5,638 nt of DNA from Nitrospina sp. (GTDB taxonomy: Bacteria; Nitrospinota; Nitrospinia; Nitrospinales; VA-1): NCBI GenBank assembly GCA_018647025.1, contig JABGTQ010000105.1:1-5638 (forward strand), read 5' to 3'. The notes under the pieces were generated by a model. The model did not search any database. It was not told where the DNA came from and saw nothing but the letters and a program-made list of their open reading frames with translations. Each line of letters opens with the position of its first letter. Within the stretch, counting starts at the first letter, position 1. Made by a program: the position numbers and the translations under genes. This document shows, in pieces, positions 1 through 5,638 of this stretch.

Positions 1-1280
1 AATTCAGAATAAATAAGATTAGAAACGGCACTGGGTTTTTCATGAAAAATTTCAATTTGCGGCGAACTAGGGTTGACTGAGCCAAGGCAATCTGAAAATC
101 CAGAAGAATCGTTGTCAGTAAAACTCATCTCAGAAGACAGCGTAACTGAAGATTGACCTTTAGGGTAACTGGACAAATGACTATTGCTGAAACCTGTTTG
201 TTTAGACTGTGGTGAAAGGTAAAATTTAGTTTCGAGTTGATTCATGTTTTTCAATGGTACTTTTTTGCTACTACTTAATGCACCTTTTACAGCCTCACTC
301 ACAAAACGGTGGACCTCCTGTTGAAAAGCAAAACGAACCTCTGCTTTAGCAGGATGAACATTCACATCAAATAGCGTTGGATCCATTGATAAAAAAAGAT
401 AAATAGCGGGATGCTGCCCTTTAGGTAGAAGGTGGCTATAGCCTTGCTGAGTAGAGTGAAGAATCACTTTATCTCTTACAAATCTGCGGTTCACATAACA
501 ATACTGTGCTGACCGTGACGAACGTGTGTAAACTGGACTAGAAATAAACCCTTCAAGATGATAATCTCCATACTCGGTTTCTACCTGAACAAGCTCCTTA
601 GCGAGCTCACCCCCAAATAGTTCCGCGATTCTGTATAGAGCCTGATCTGTTGGCAAAACATCGATCACTTTTCGCCCGTTATGCAAGAGTGTAAAATGTA
701 TTTGAGGGTGTGCTAATGCATGTTGCGTCACAACTTGTGTAATATGAGATGATTCCGTACCATCTCCTTTTAAAAATTTTTTTCGAGCAGGTGTATTGTA
801 AAATAATTGGGACACTTCTATAGTAGTCCCATGAGGACAAGATGTTTCTTTAGTTTGACCAGAAACACCACCATCAATCGAAACAATCACCCCGCCTAGG
901 TGATCGTCTGCTGAGGTAGTCATACGCACCTTTGAAACCGAAGCAATACTTGGAAGTGCCTCCCCTCTAAAACCCAAAGAAACTATTTTCTCAAGATCAG
1001 AAGAACTACTAATCTTACTTGTCGCATGACGTAAAAAAGAAAGCTCCGCATCGCCTAATGACATCCCGCAACCATTGTCTGTAACACGGATCAGTTTTTT
1101 TCCGCCCTGTTCTATTTCAATTAAAATACGTGTAGACTCTGCATCAATCGAGTTTTCTACAAGCTCCTTGACTACAGACATTGGTCTTTCAACAACCTCA
1201 CCTGCGGCGATTTGATTAGCTAAATCATCAGAAAGGATTCTCACGTGTGACTTAATATTTTCTGGCGAGATACTCGGCAT
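1..1280 (-). CDS. mutL: DNA mismatch repair protein MutL, N-terminal part (cut by left window edge)
   Basis: MutL is the GHKL-ATPase dimer that links MutS mismatch recognition to downstream strand incision and excision. The frame is open from the ATG at 1280 to the left edge, giving 426 residues without a stop. The ATPase motifs are all present in order: AAGEVVERP (25-33), KELVENSIDA (38-47, with the catalytic Glu at 39 and Mg-binding Asn at 43 by alignment to E. coli E29/N33), DNGCGM (68-73), RHATSKI (84-90) and GFRGEALPSIASVS (103-116). These are followed by the transducer motifs NTPARKKFLK (162-171), VNRRFVRD (263-270) and DVNVHPAKAEVRF (305-317), with the conserved Lys at 312. Residues from about 335 onward form the Ser-rich linker. 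The C-terminal dimerisation domain, and whether it has the DQHA-type endonuclease motif, lie outside the window. The start gives about 10 extra residues compared with E. coli; no other ATG precedes the first motif, and no Shine-Dalgarno sequence is visible. The gene is divergent from the Maf-like gene at 1450. Confidence 0.97.
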   Translation of the reverse strand, partial: MPSISPENIKSHVRILSDDLANQIAAGEVVERPMSVVKELVENSIDAESTRILIEIEQGGKKLIRVTDNGCGMSLGDAELSFLRHATSKISSSSDLEKIVSLGFRGEALPSIASVSKVRMTTSADDHLGGVIVSIDGGVSGQTKETSCPHGTTIEVSQLFYNTPARKKFLKGDGTESSHITQVVTQHALAHPQIHFTLLHNGRKVIDVLPTDQALYRIAELFGGELAKELVQVETEYGDYHLEGFISSPVYTRSSRSAQYCYVNRRFVRDKVILHSTQQGYSHLLPKGQHPAIYLFLSMDPTLFDVNVHPAKAEVRFAFQQEVHRFVSEAVKGALSSSKKVPLKNMNQLETKFYLSPQSKQTGFSNSHLSSYPKGQSSVTLSSEMSFTDNDSSGFSDCLGSVNPSSPQIEIFHEKPSAVSNLIYSE

Positions 1281-1449
1281 ATTATAATTTAAAAATTTAA
1301 GTAAAAGGTAACGGTAAAGTATTTAAAACAATTTTTTCTAGATTACAAGAGTTTATGAGATAACATAGATAAAATTTAAGTCGAGAAAAACTAGAGCAGA
1401 AATTAGTTCAAATTATTAGATAAGCATGACTATATAAAAAATACCCTAT
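1281..1449. other. Divergent intergenic region between mutL and the Maf-like gene
   Basis: This 169-base, very AT-rich gap must hold the start signals of two divergent genes, but I cannot assign a convincing promoter to either. On the plus strand a TATAAA (1433-1438) sits just before the ATG at 1450 and has no good -35 box. On the minus strand a TTGTAA is followed 16 bases later by TTAAAT, four of six matches each, as a weak candidate for mutL. Neither gene has a Shine-Dalgarno motif here. No ORF or RNA gene is visible. Confidence 0.5.
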
Positions 1450-2850
1450 ATGAACCAATTTTTTGCACGCAACATGGAGCTATTAAAAAAACATAGCCCA
1501 TCAAGCAAAAACTTAACTGAAACAATACCCACATCGATTAAGGTACAAATAACACCCTCTGGCGAAAACACTGTCCGCTTGAATAATATACTCATACACA
1601 GTATGTACGATCCTGTAAAAGAAGGGCGATCCTTTTCTAAAAAAGTAACAAACGGAAGCCAAGTATGCCTATATGGGTTTGGCCTTGGATACCACATAGA
1701 GTCTCTTTTAGAAAAAATTGGACCTGATGGATTTATCCTAGCTATAGAATTAAACGCTGATCTTTTAAATGCTGCAATGATTTTGAGAAATCAGTCAAAA
1801 TTATTGCTCGATAAAAGAATTCATATTGTCTATGGATTGAATGAAGCAATCGTAGCAACCGAGATCACACAATATATGGAGAAAATGCAAAGCACAAACA
1901 CAAAAAACTTTCAAGTAATTTTCCACTCACCTTCATTTAAATGCATTCCCTCATCATTCCCCAAGTTGACAAATTCGTTAGAAGTCTTATTGATGGAACG
2001 TAGGTTTCCTGCTGTCCTAGGTGATATAGAAAAAGAAAATTATATTTTAAATAAAGAAATTGTGAGTCAAAGTTCTGGAATAAATTGCAACCACTCTAAA
2101 CACAAGGGTAAACCTGTATTACTAGTCAGCGCAGGCCCCTCTCTAGACGATATTATTCCGTATCTCAAAATGGTCAACAAAAAATTTATTTTAGCTTGCG
2201 TCGACACAGCATTTCCTATTTTATCACGCGAAGGTATTGACACTGACTATGTATTTTCTTTAGATCCTCAAGAAGATAGTTTTCAATATTTTCAAGATCA
2301 TTTAGACAGTTCAACAACACTCATATTTACTCCATCTGCAAACACTAAAGTTGTTCACTCATATAAAGGTAAAAAATTTGTTGTCTATAAAAAAACAAGT
2401 TCTCAATTCACAGAAGAAAAATCGGTTATAAATACTAAGGGAAGCACTCAGTCAGGTGGTTCTGTTTCATGTCTCGCGCTAGACGTATTAATTCAATTTG
2501 GATGTGATCCGATATTTTTAACAGGTCAAGACCTGTCATTTCCCTCCAGTAGAACTTATTCCAGCTTTTCAAATAATAATAAGCAGATGCTTGATAAATT
2601 AGATAGTGCGTACAGTCTCAAAGGAAGTCACAAATCAGACAGCATAAGACAGAAAACGGTAAACGTTAAAAATATTGTTGGTGACAACGTTGTTACAAAC
2701 CAAGCAATGTATAGTTATATACGTGGAATAGAAGAAATAGCTGCAGTAAACCCAAAAATAAAAATATACAATTTATGTTCGCATGGAGCAAAAATCAACA
2801 AAGTAATACCCCTTGGCTCGGTAAATGAGTTAATTAAATTTTTAGCTTAG
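1450..2850 (+). CDS. DUF115 / Maf-like (motility-associated factor) family protein, putative glycosyltransferase
   Basis: This 466-residue protein matches the DUF115 (MptE-like)/Maf family. Flagellar members are implicated in transferring nonulosonic acids such as pseudaminic or legionaminic acid to flagellin in the cytoplasm. What can be seen: an N-terminal Rossmann-like segment with YGFGLGYHIESLLE (75-88) and an acidic strand end at AIELN (98-102); the central DUF115 domain from about 220, with LLVSAGPSLDD (224-234), ACVDTAFP (249-256), FSLDP (269-273) and the block GGSVSCLALD to TGQDLSF (336-364); and a C-terminal part with GDNVVTNQAMYSYIRG (411-426) and NLCSHGAKI (441-449). At 466 residues it is shorter than many flagellar Maf proteins (often above 600), though the core appears complete. 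There is no signal peptide or membrane segment, so it is probably cytoplasmic. The ATG at 1450 has no Shine-Dalgarno sequence. A TPR gene follows after 67 bases. The family call is firm; the substrate is not, and no flagellar or sialic-acid-type sugar gene is in view. Confidence 0.85.
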   Translation: MNQFFARNMELLKKHSPSSKNLTETIPTSIKVQITPSGENTVRLNNILIHSMYDPVKEGRSFSKKVTNGSQVCLYGFGLGYHIESLLEKIGPDGFILAIELNADLLNAAMILRNQSKLLLDKRIHIVYGLNEAIVATEITQYMEKMQSTNTKNFQVIFHSPSFKCIPSSFPKLTNSLEVLLMERRFPAVLGDIEKENYILNKEIVSQSSGINCNHSKHKGKPVLLVSAGPSLDDIIPYLKMVNKKFILACVDTAFPILSREGIDTDYVFSLDPQEDSFQYFQDHLDSSTTLIFTPSANTKVVHSYKGKKFVVYKKTSSQFTEEKSVINTKGSTQSGGSVSCLALDVLIQFGCDPIFLTGQDLSFPSSRTYSSFSNNNKQMLDKLDSAYSLKGSHKSDSIRQKTVNVKNIVGDNVVTNQAMYSYIRGIEEIAAVNPKIKIYNLCSHGAKINKVIPLGSVNELIKFLA

Positions 2851-2917
2851 GATTTTTTATTTTATCTTTACGCCATAAAAAACTATATCTAATAAGTATT
2901 ATTTGTTGATCATATTA

Positions 2918-3526
2918 ATGATGCACATTCCAAAAAAATACCTCAAATTAATGCCTCTCTTACTTTTTGTTGGATTAATTATATTTTTGATAGATGACCC
3001 AATTCGATTCAACTTAAAGCAATCAGAAAAACCAAACCCTAAAAATGATGGGATCAGTAAAGGGCTCATTCATACTCATAGTGATGCTAAAATAGATCAC
3101 AATAGCCCAGAGGCTCAAAAAAGAATGGGTATTTATCATTATAATGAAGGAAACAAATTCTTAAAAAGAAATAATACGGAAGAAGCCATTAAAAACTATA
3201 AAATGGCACTACATCACAATAACCATTTTGAAGAAGCTTATCTTAATTTAAGCACTGCATACCTAAACAAAGAAAAATTCAAACTTTCACTAAAAACTTT
3301 AAAAACTCTAGAGTCGATAAACCCTAAGCACCCTCTTCTGCACTATAATTTTTCATGCTATTACTCTCTTTTAGGCAACATCCAAAAGGGCATCGAATCC
3401 TTAAAGAAAGCAATTGAAAATGGATTTAAAAACCATCAAATCCTTAAAACGGACCCTCACATGCAAAACCTCCGTCAGAGCCCAGAATTTAAAGAATTTC
3501 AAACTTTACTTATAAAGTTAGATTAG
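2918..3526 (+). CDS. Membrane-anchored tetratricopeptide-repeat protein
   Basis: This 202-residue protein has a short basic N-terminus (KKYLK), then one hydrophobic segment at about residues 11-26 that looks like an uncleaved signal anchor. A polar linker covers about 28-65. Three TPR-like units follow at about 71-104, 105-138 and 139-172, with the usual Gly/Ala/Tyr spacing (EEAIKNYKMAL, EEAYLNLSTAYL, NFSCYYSLLGN). The end, with DPHMQNLRQSPEFKEF (179-194), resembles a C-terminal module seen after bacterial TPRs. The TPR part is predicted to face the periplasm and to mediate protein binding; no enzymatic motif is seen. The frame is open upstream to two TTG codons (2903, 2906), but the ATG pair at 2918/2921 is a more likely start because it sits directly before the anchor. 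No Shine-Dalgarno sequence is visible. It lies 67 bases after the Maf-like gene on the same strand and may be co-transcribed. The partner is unknown. Confidence 0.8.
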   Translation: MMHIPKKYLKLMPLLLFVGLIIFLIDDPIRFNLKQSEKPNPKNDGISKGLIHTHSDAKIDHNSPEAQKRMGIYHYNEGNKFLKRNNTEEAIKNYKMALHHNNHFEEAYLNLSTAYLNKEKFKLSLKTLKTLESINPKHPLLHYNFSCYYSLLGNIQKGIESLKKAIENGFKNHQILKTDPHMQNLRQSPEFKEFQTLLIKLD

Positions 3527-3566
3527 CTATCACTGATTAGCTTTATAATAAAAAGGGAATTCTTTT
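3525..3566. terminator. Possible weak bidirectional terminator between convergent genes
   Basis: The 44-base gap between the TPR gene and rnd contains two small inverted repeats. AGCTA (3525-3529, overlapping the TPR stop codon) pairs with TAGCT (3538-3542) across an 8-base loop and is followed by TTATAATAA. AAAAG (3551-3555) pairs with CTTTT (3562-3566) across a 6-base loop; read on the minus strand, its 3' arm runs into a short U-rich stretch that could end rnd transcription. Both stems are only 5 bp and AT-rich, so this rests mostly on position between convergent genes. Confidence 0.3.
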
Positions 3567-3570
3567 CAGT

Positions 3571-4749
3571 TTATTTGTTGAGGTTTGAATCAATAGGAAA
3601 ATCGATCAGTTGACCATTTCCTCCAATTGCAAAGGCTGTTTTCCCTGACAAAGCTAAGTAAAGTTGGTCGCCAATCGCTTGTTTTCTCCAACCAGAAAAA
3701 AGTGGATGATTTTTAATACTTGAATTTTGGTCAAAGCACTTAACAAAATCATTGACCTTTTTTCTGTCAGCCAAAACACTAGGTTCGATGTTTAGTTTAT
3801 CTGCTTTGATTTGGACAAGAGCAGAAAGAATTTCCTCTATGCCGGGAGGTGCCTTATATATTTCCAATTCAGGTAATTTTATGATCTGATCAAGAGGAAC
3901 CTTCAACCCTCTTTGAATAGCAGCTAAAATATTTTTATTACTACGCGTTATCTCATTTTTGTGAAGACCTCGAATACAATTCAACCCTTCAATATCTATT
4001 GGTGCTTTTCTTGATAATTCAAGAAGTGATTCGTCTCTAACAATAGTCTTAGCCAAACAGTCTCTATCTTGAGCTTCTTTTTCACGCCATTGAGCAAGTT
4101 CACATATAATTGCAAAGTTTTTTGGAGCTAGGGTTCTTATATTTTTGATCCGCATATATAGTTTTTCAAGATTAGGAGATTGAAAGGTGTTCGGGTCTTC
4201 TAACTTTATAAACTCTCCTTGGAGCCACTCATCTCGGTTAAGTTTTTTAAGAACTTTTTTCAAGTCTTCGTAAACTGGAAATAACAAACGTACATCATCT
4301 AAAGCGTATTCAATTTGTCGTTCGCTTAATGGCCGCCTGCACCAGTCAGTATAGGTTTCGGATTTATCAATTTTTTTCCCAAGAACTTTATTAACAATTT
4401 TTGCAAAAGAAATTTGAGCGCCCCACCCCACAACAGCAGCTGCTATCTGGGTATCAAATATCGGTTGAATCATCTCACCACAAAGGCGATACAATATTTC
4501 AAGGTCTTGCCTAGCTGCATGAAACACCTTAACTGTATTATGGTTACGAATCAGATCCAGAAGTGGATCTAGATTAGATATATAAATTGGGTCTATTGCA
4601 GCAAAGTGTGTGCCATCAGAAACTTGAATGAGACCTAGTTTGTGATAATACGTTCTTTCTCTAACAAACTCTGTATCAATTGCTAAAATAGGACTAGACC
4701 TCAACTGCTCACAAAAATTGGCTAAATCTTTCTCGGTGGTTAAATACAT
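3571..4749 (-). CDS. rnd: Ribonuclease D (DEDDy 3'-5' exoribonuclease with HRDC region)
   Basis: RNase D trims the 3' ends of tRNA precursors and other small stable RNAs in the cytoplasm, using two metal ions. Counting from the ATG at 4749 (392 residues), all five DEDDy residues are visible: AIDTEF gives Asp25 and Glu27, HAARQDLEIL gives Asp82, and YALDDV gives Tyr148 and Asp152. The family segments RTYYHKLGLIQVSD, FDTQIAA and TDWCRRPLSERQIEYAL are intact. An HRDC domain follows at about 207-287 (LAQWREKEAQDRDCLAKTIV, then a helical repeat). A second, degenerate HRDC-like C-terminal region at about 300-375 includes LADRKKVNDFV and PLFSGWRKQAIG. The length is close to that of E. coli RNase D (about 375). 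An in-frame TTG directly precedes the ATG, but the ATG is the natural start; only a weak GGGA (4757-4760) lies upstream. It converges with the TPR gene and lies downstream of a small same-strand ORF. Confidence 0.96.
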   Translation of the reverse strand: MYLTTEKDLANFCEQLRSSPILAIDTEFVRERTYYHKLGLIQVSDGTHFAAIDPIYISNLDPLLDLIRNHNTVKVFHAARQDLEILYRLCGEMIQPIFDTQIAAAVVGWGAQISFAKIVNKVLGKKIDKSETYTDWCRRPLSERQIEYALDDVRLLFPVYEDLKKVLKKLNRDEWLQGEFIKLEDPNTFQSPNLEKLYMRIKNIRTLAPKNFAIICELAQWREKEAQDRDCLAKTIVRDESLLELSRKAPIDIEGLNCIRGLHKNEITRSNKNILAAIQRGLKVPLDQIIKLPELEIYKAPPGIEEILSALVQIKADKLNIEPSVLADRKKVNDFVKCFDQNSSIKNHPLFSGWRKQAIGDQLYLALSGKTAFAIGGNGQLIDFPIDSNLNK

Positions 4750-4793
4750 CAAATAGTCCCAATTATTTTTAAAAAAGGTGGGTATATGGCTAG

Positions 4794-4822
4794 ATATAAT
4801 AGAGTTAATATCATGAGATCAA
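4794..4822 (-). promoter_or_regulatory. Possible promoter for rnd
   Basis: On the minus strand TTGATC (4817-4822) is followed after 17 bases by TTATAT (4794-4799). An overlapping TATTAT (4796-4801) is a better -10 match but has only a 15-base spacer. Each box is a partial match to the sigma-70 consensus. The position about 45-75 bases before the rnd ATG is sensible, but in sequence this AT-rich such matches arise easily. The alternative is read-through from the small gene upstream. Confidence 0.3.
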
Positions 4823-4880
4823 CTATGATACAAATAGATTGAAACAATTAGACCAATCACGCAGGTCGTATTATCATCAC

Positions 4881-4908
4881 TTTTCAGATGTTATTGAGGC
4901 TCTGAAAA
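4881..4908 (-). terminator. Hairpin just after the small ORF (3'-end stem-loop, possible terminator)
   Basis: TTTTCAGA (4881-4888) and TCTGAAAA (4901-4908) are perfect 8-bp complements separated by a 12-base loop. On the minus strand the stem begins 3 bases after the stop codon of the 65-codon ORF, where a 3' end would be expected. It is not followed by a U-tract on either strand, so it is not a classical intrinsic terminator. It may protect an mRNA end, or it may be chance. Confidence 0.3.
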
Positions 4909-4911
4909 AAA

Positions 4912-5109
4912 CTATAAAGACTCATCCAAACTTATTTTTTCAATCGGTATTTTCCCTTTTGAATTCCAATCATCAGACTTTGCAGAATTATCCTCATAGT
5001 ACGATGGCAGATTGTCATTATTACTCCAAAACTGAATACTTAATTTTTTAGAAGACACTACCTTTTTAAGGTGGCCTCGAGAATCAAATACCTTTACTTT
5101 ATGAAACAT
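4912..5109 (-). CDS. Small hypothetical protein, 65 residues, with strong expression signals
   Basis: I do not recognise this protein. The ATG at 5109 is preceded by GAGGT (5117-5121) at 7 bases, the clearest Shine-Dalgarno site in the window. Further upstream is a perfect TTGACA with 17-base spacing to a -10-like TATCTT. The N-terminal half (residues 2-30) alternates charged and hydrophobic residues, MFHKVKVFDSRGHLKKVV then SSKKLSIQFW, suggesting a beta-hairpin followed by a short helix. The C-terminal half (about 31-65) is polar and rich in Asn, Ser, Asp and Glu (NNDNLP, YYEDNSAKSDD) and is probably disordered. There is no signal peptide, membrane segment, cysteine or metal motif. It is on the same strand as rnd, with 162 bases between them. 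It could be a small regulatory or nucleic-acid-associated protein, but no function is shown. The signals argue for a real gene; the short length and lack of recognised homology limit confidence. Confidence 0.6.
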   Translation of the reverse strand: MFHKVKVFDSRGHLKKVVSSKKLSIQFWSNNDNLPSYYEDNSAKSDDWNSKGKIPIEKISLDESL

Positions 5110-5116
5110 AGGTTTT

Positions 5117-5121
5117 ACCTC
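5117..5121 (-). promoter_or_regulatory. Ribosome-binding site of the 65-codon ORF
   Basis: Read on the minus strand, GAGGT lies 7 bases before the ATG at 5109. It fixes the start of the small ORF. Its AGGT is also the left arm of a 4-bp inverted repeat, AGGT-AAA-ACCT (5110-5120), that ends directly at the start codon. Confidence 0.6.
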
Positions 5122-5207
5122 ATAAATGGATGCAATAGTTATCTAATGTAAAAACTACCCTCAGTAAATTTAAAGTCCATAAAATCAAATAGATAGTAAA
5201 AAAATAA

Positions 5208-5236
5208 AAGATAGGATTAAATAATTACAATGTCAA
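5208..5236 (-). promoter_or_regulatory. Sigma-70-type promoter of the 65-codon ORF
   Basis: On the minus strand a perfect TTGACA (5231-5236) is followed, after exactly 17 bases, by TATCTT (5208-5213), which matches the TATAAT consensus at four of six positions. Transcription would start near 5200 and give a leader of about 90 bases before the ATG at 5109. No operator or riboswitch-like structure is evident in that leader. Confidence 0.55.
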
Positions 5237-5311
5237 GATTTTAATTATGTTTTTAATGTGCAAACAATATAACTATTAATAACTCTTACATAAAATACAG
5301 ATTAATTTTCT

Positions 5312-5340
5312 TTGACTTTACTTCTAGCTTTATCTAAAAT
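5312..5340 (+). promoter_or_regulatory. Sigma-70-type promoter of tsaB
   Basis: TTGACT (5312-5317) and TAAAAT (5335-5340) each match the sigma-70 consensus at five of six positions and are separated by exactly 17 bases. Transcription would start near 5347, leaving an untranslated leader of about 68 bases before the tsaB ATG. It is the best-matching promoter in the window. Confidence 0.6.
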
Positions 5341-5414
5341 TTAAAAGTGGACACAATATTTTATATTTTTATATTAAATAATCACGATACTATCATTACG
5401 TTTTTTGTTACCCC

Positions 5415-5638
5415 ATGATGTTAATGGGAATTGATTCATCCATCCGCCAAGCCAGTGTCGCTCTATTGAGTGACGGTAAGGTTCTAGCTCAAGCTGAAGT
5501 CGTTAAAAATGCTACTGCTTCTAATCAACTTCTTTTTTTAATCGATAAAGTTCTAACCTCTTCCGGTGTTAATTTACAGGATCTTGACGGGTTTTGTTTA
5601 ACAACTGGACCAGGGTCTTTTACCGGCCTTCGAGTGGG
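5415..5638 (+). CDS. tsaB: tRNA threonylcarbamoyladenosine biosynthesis protein TsaB, N-terminal part (cut by right window edge)
   Basis: TsaB (YeaZ) is the non-catalytic ASKHA-fold partner of TsaD in the complex that transfers threonylcarbamoyl to A37 of ANN-decoding tRNAs. The first 74 codons are present. They show the N-terminal strand MLMGIDSS, the phosphate-1-like loop region SIRQASVALLSDG (residues 9-21), a helix with LLFLIDKVLTSSGV, and the family signature DLDGFCLTTGPGSFTGLRV, which ends at the window edge. ATG codons also occur in frame at 5418 and 5424; the one at 5415 places the IDSS motif at the same distance from the start as in E. coli TsaB (MRILAIDT). No Shine-Dalgarno sequence is visible, but a good promoter lies about 75 bases upstream. 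The rest of the protein is outside the window. Confidence 0.93.
   Translation, partial: MMLMGIDSSIRQASVALLSDGKVLAQAEVVKNATASNQLLFLIDKVLTSSGVNLQDLDGFCLTTGPGSFTGLRV

Larger units (their letters stand above)
4750..4911. other. Intergenic region between rnd and the 65-codon ORF
   Basis: This 162-base gap separates two minus-strand genes. Besides the possible rnd promoter it holds a perfect 8-bp inverted repeat near its right end. An in-frame open stretch on the plus strand (4839-5051) starts only with TTG, has no ribosome-binding site and runs antisense through the small gene, so I do not count it as coding. No tRNA or RNA gene is apparent. Confidence 0.5.
5110..5414. other. Divergent promoter region between the small ORF and tsaB
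   Basis: This 305-base stretch without a gene is very AT-rich. It holds two outward-facing sigma-70-like promoters whose -35 boxes are about 75 bases apart (minus strand at 5208-5236, plus strand at 5312-5340). I see no other ORF, RNA gene, terminator or clear operator palindrome in it. Confidence 0.6.

Noticed and set aside
1287..1302. AT-only palindrome near the mutL start
   Set aside because: It is a low-complexity A/T run; palindromes of this kind are common in such AT-rich DNA.
1446..1697. 83-codon open frame on the minus strand inside the Maf-like gene
   Set aside because: It lies wholly antisense to the start of a well-supported 466-codon gene, has no recognisable domain, and looks like a shadow frame.
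2853..2882. Inverted repeat TTTTTTAT / ATAAAAAA after the Maf-like gene, considered as a terminator
   Set aside because: The stem is made only of A-T pairs with a 14-base loop, so it is unstable and expected by chance in this base composition.
2903..2917. Upstream TTG start for the TPR protein, adding MLIIL
   Set aside because: Two ATGs at 2918/2921 sit directly before the membrane anchor; a TTG start with no Shine-Dalgarno support is less likely.
3521..3542. Direct repeat GATTAGCT at 3521-3528 and 3535-3542
   Set aside because: Two 8-base copies 14 bases apart, one spanning the TPR stop codon, are too short to suggest a mobile-element or binding-site function.
4839..5051. 70-codon open frame on the plus strand between rnd and tsaB
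   Set aside because: It starts only with TTG, has no ribosome-binding site, and most of it is antisense to the 65-codon ORF, which has far better start signals.

Overview
This is an AT-rich bacterial chromosomal segment. It carries two housekeeping genes cut by the window edges (mutL at the left, tsaB at the right), a complete ribonuclease D gene, and two accessory genes: a DUF115/Maf-like protein and a membrane-anchored TPR protein. It also holds one small unrecognised gene. Bacterial-type MutL, TsaB, an RNase D with HRDC region and a Maf-like protein together suggest a Gram-negative, Proteobacteria-like organism, perhaps an uncultured low-GC lineage near the former Deltaproteobacteria. That placement is inference and of low confidence. 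I see no insertion sequence, phage gene, CRISPR array, tRNA or rRNA.

Layout from left to right. Positions 1-1280 on the minus strand hold the N-terminal 426 codons of mutL, running off the left edge. A 169-base divergent gap follows. Positions 1450-2850 on the plus strand hold the DUF115/Maf-like gene. After 67 bases comes a 202-codon TPR gene (2918-3526, plus), which may share its transcript. A 44-base convergent gap with weak hairpins separates it from the RNase D gene (3571-4749, minus). Upstream of rnd, on the same strand, lies a 65-codon ORF (4912-5109, minus). Its own sequence signals are good: a perfect TTGACA box, 17-base spacing to a -10-like hexamer, and a GAGGT ribosome-binding site. 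A 305-base AT-rich divergent region (5110-5414) then holds promoters facing both ways. tsaB begins at 5415 on the plus strand and is cut by the right edge after 74 codons.

The genes do not form one pathway. MutL acts in mismatch repair, RNase D in stable-RNA 3' trimming and TsaB in t6A37 tRNA modification. The DUF115 and TPR genes may form a functional pair, possibly surface or flagellar glycosylation, but only adjacency and family precedent support this. I found no convincing new multi-gene system. The points most worth a second look are the small 65-codon gene with its strong expression signals, the short stand-alone Maf-like protein with a TPR neighbour, and the near absence of Shine-Dalgarno sequences before the larger genes.
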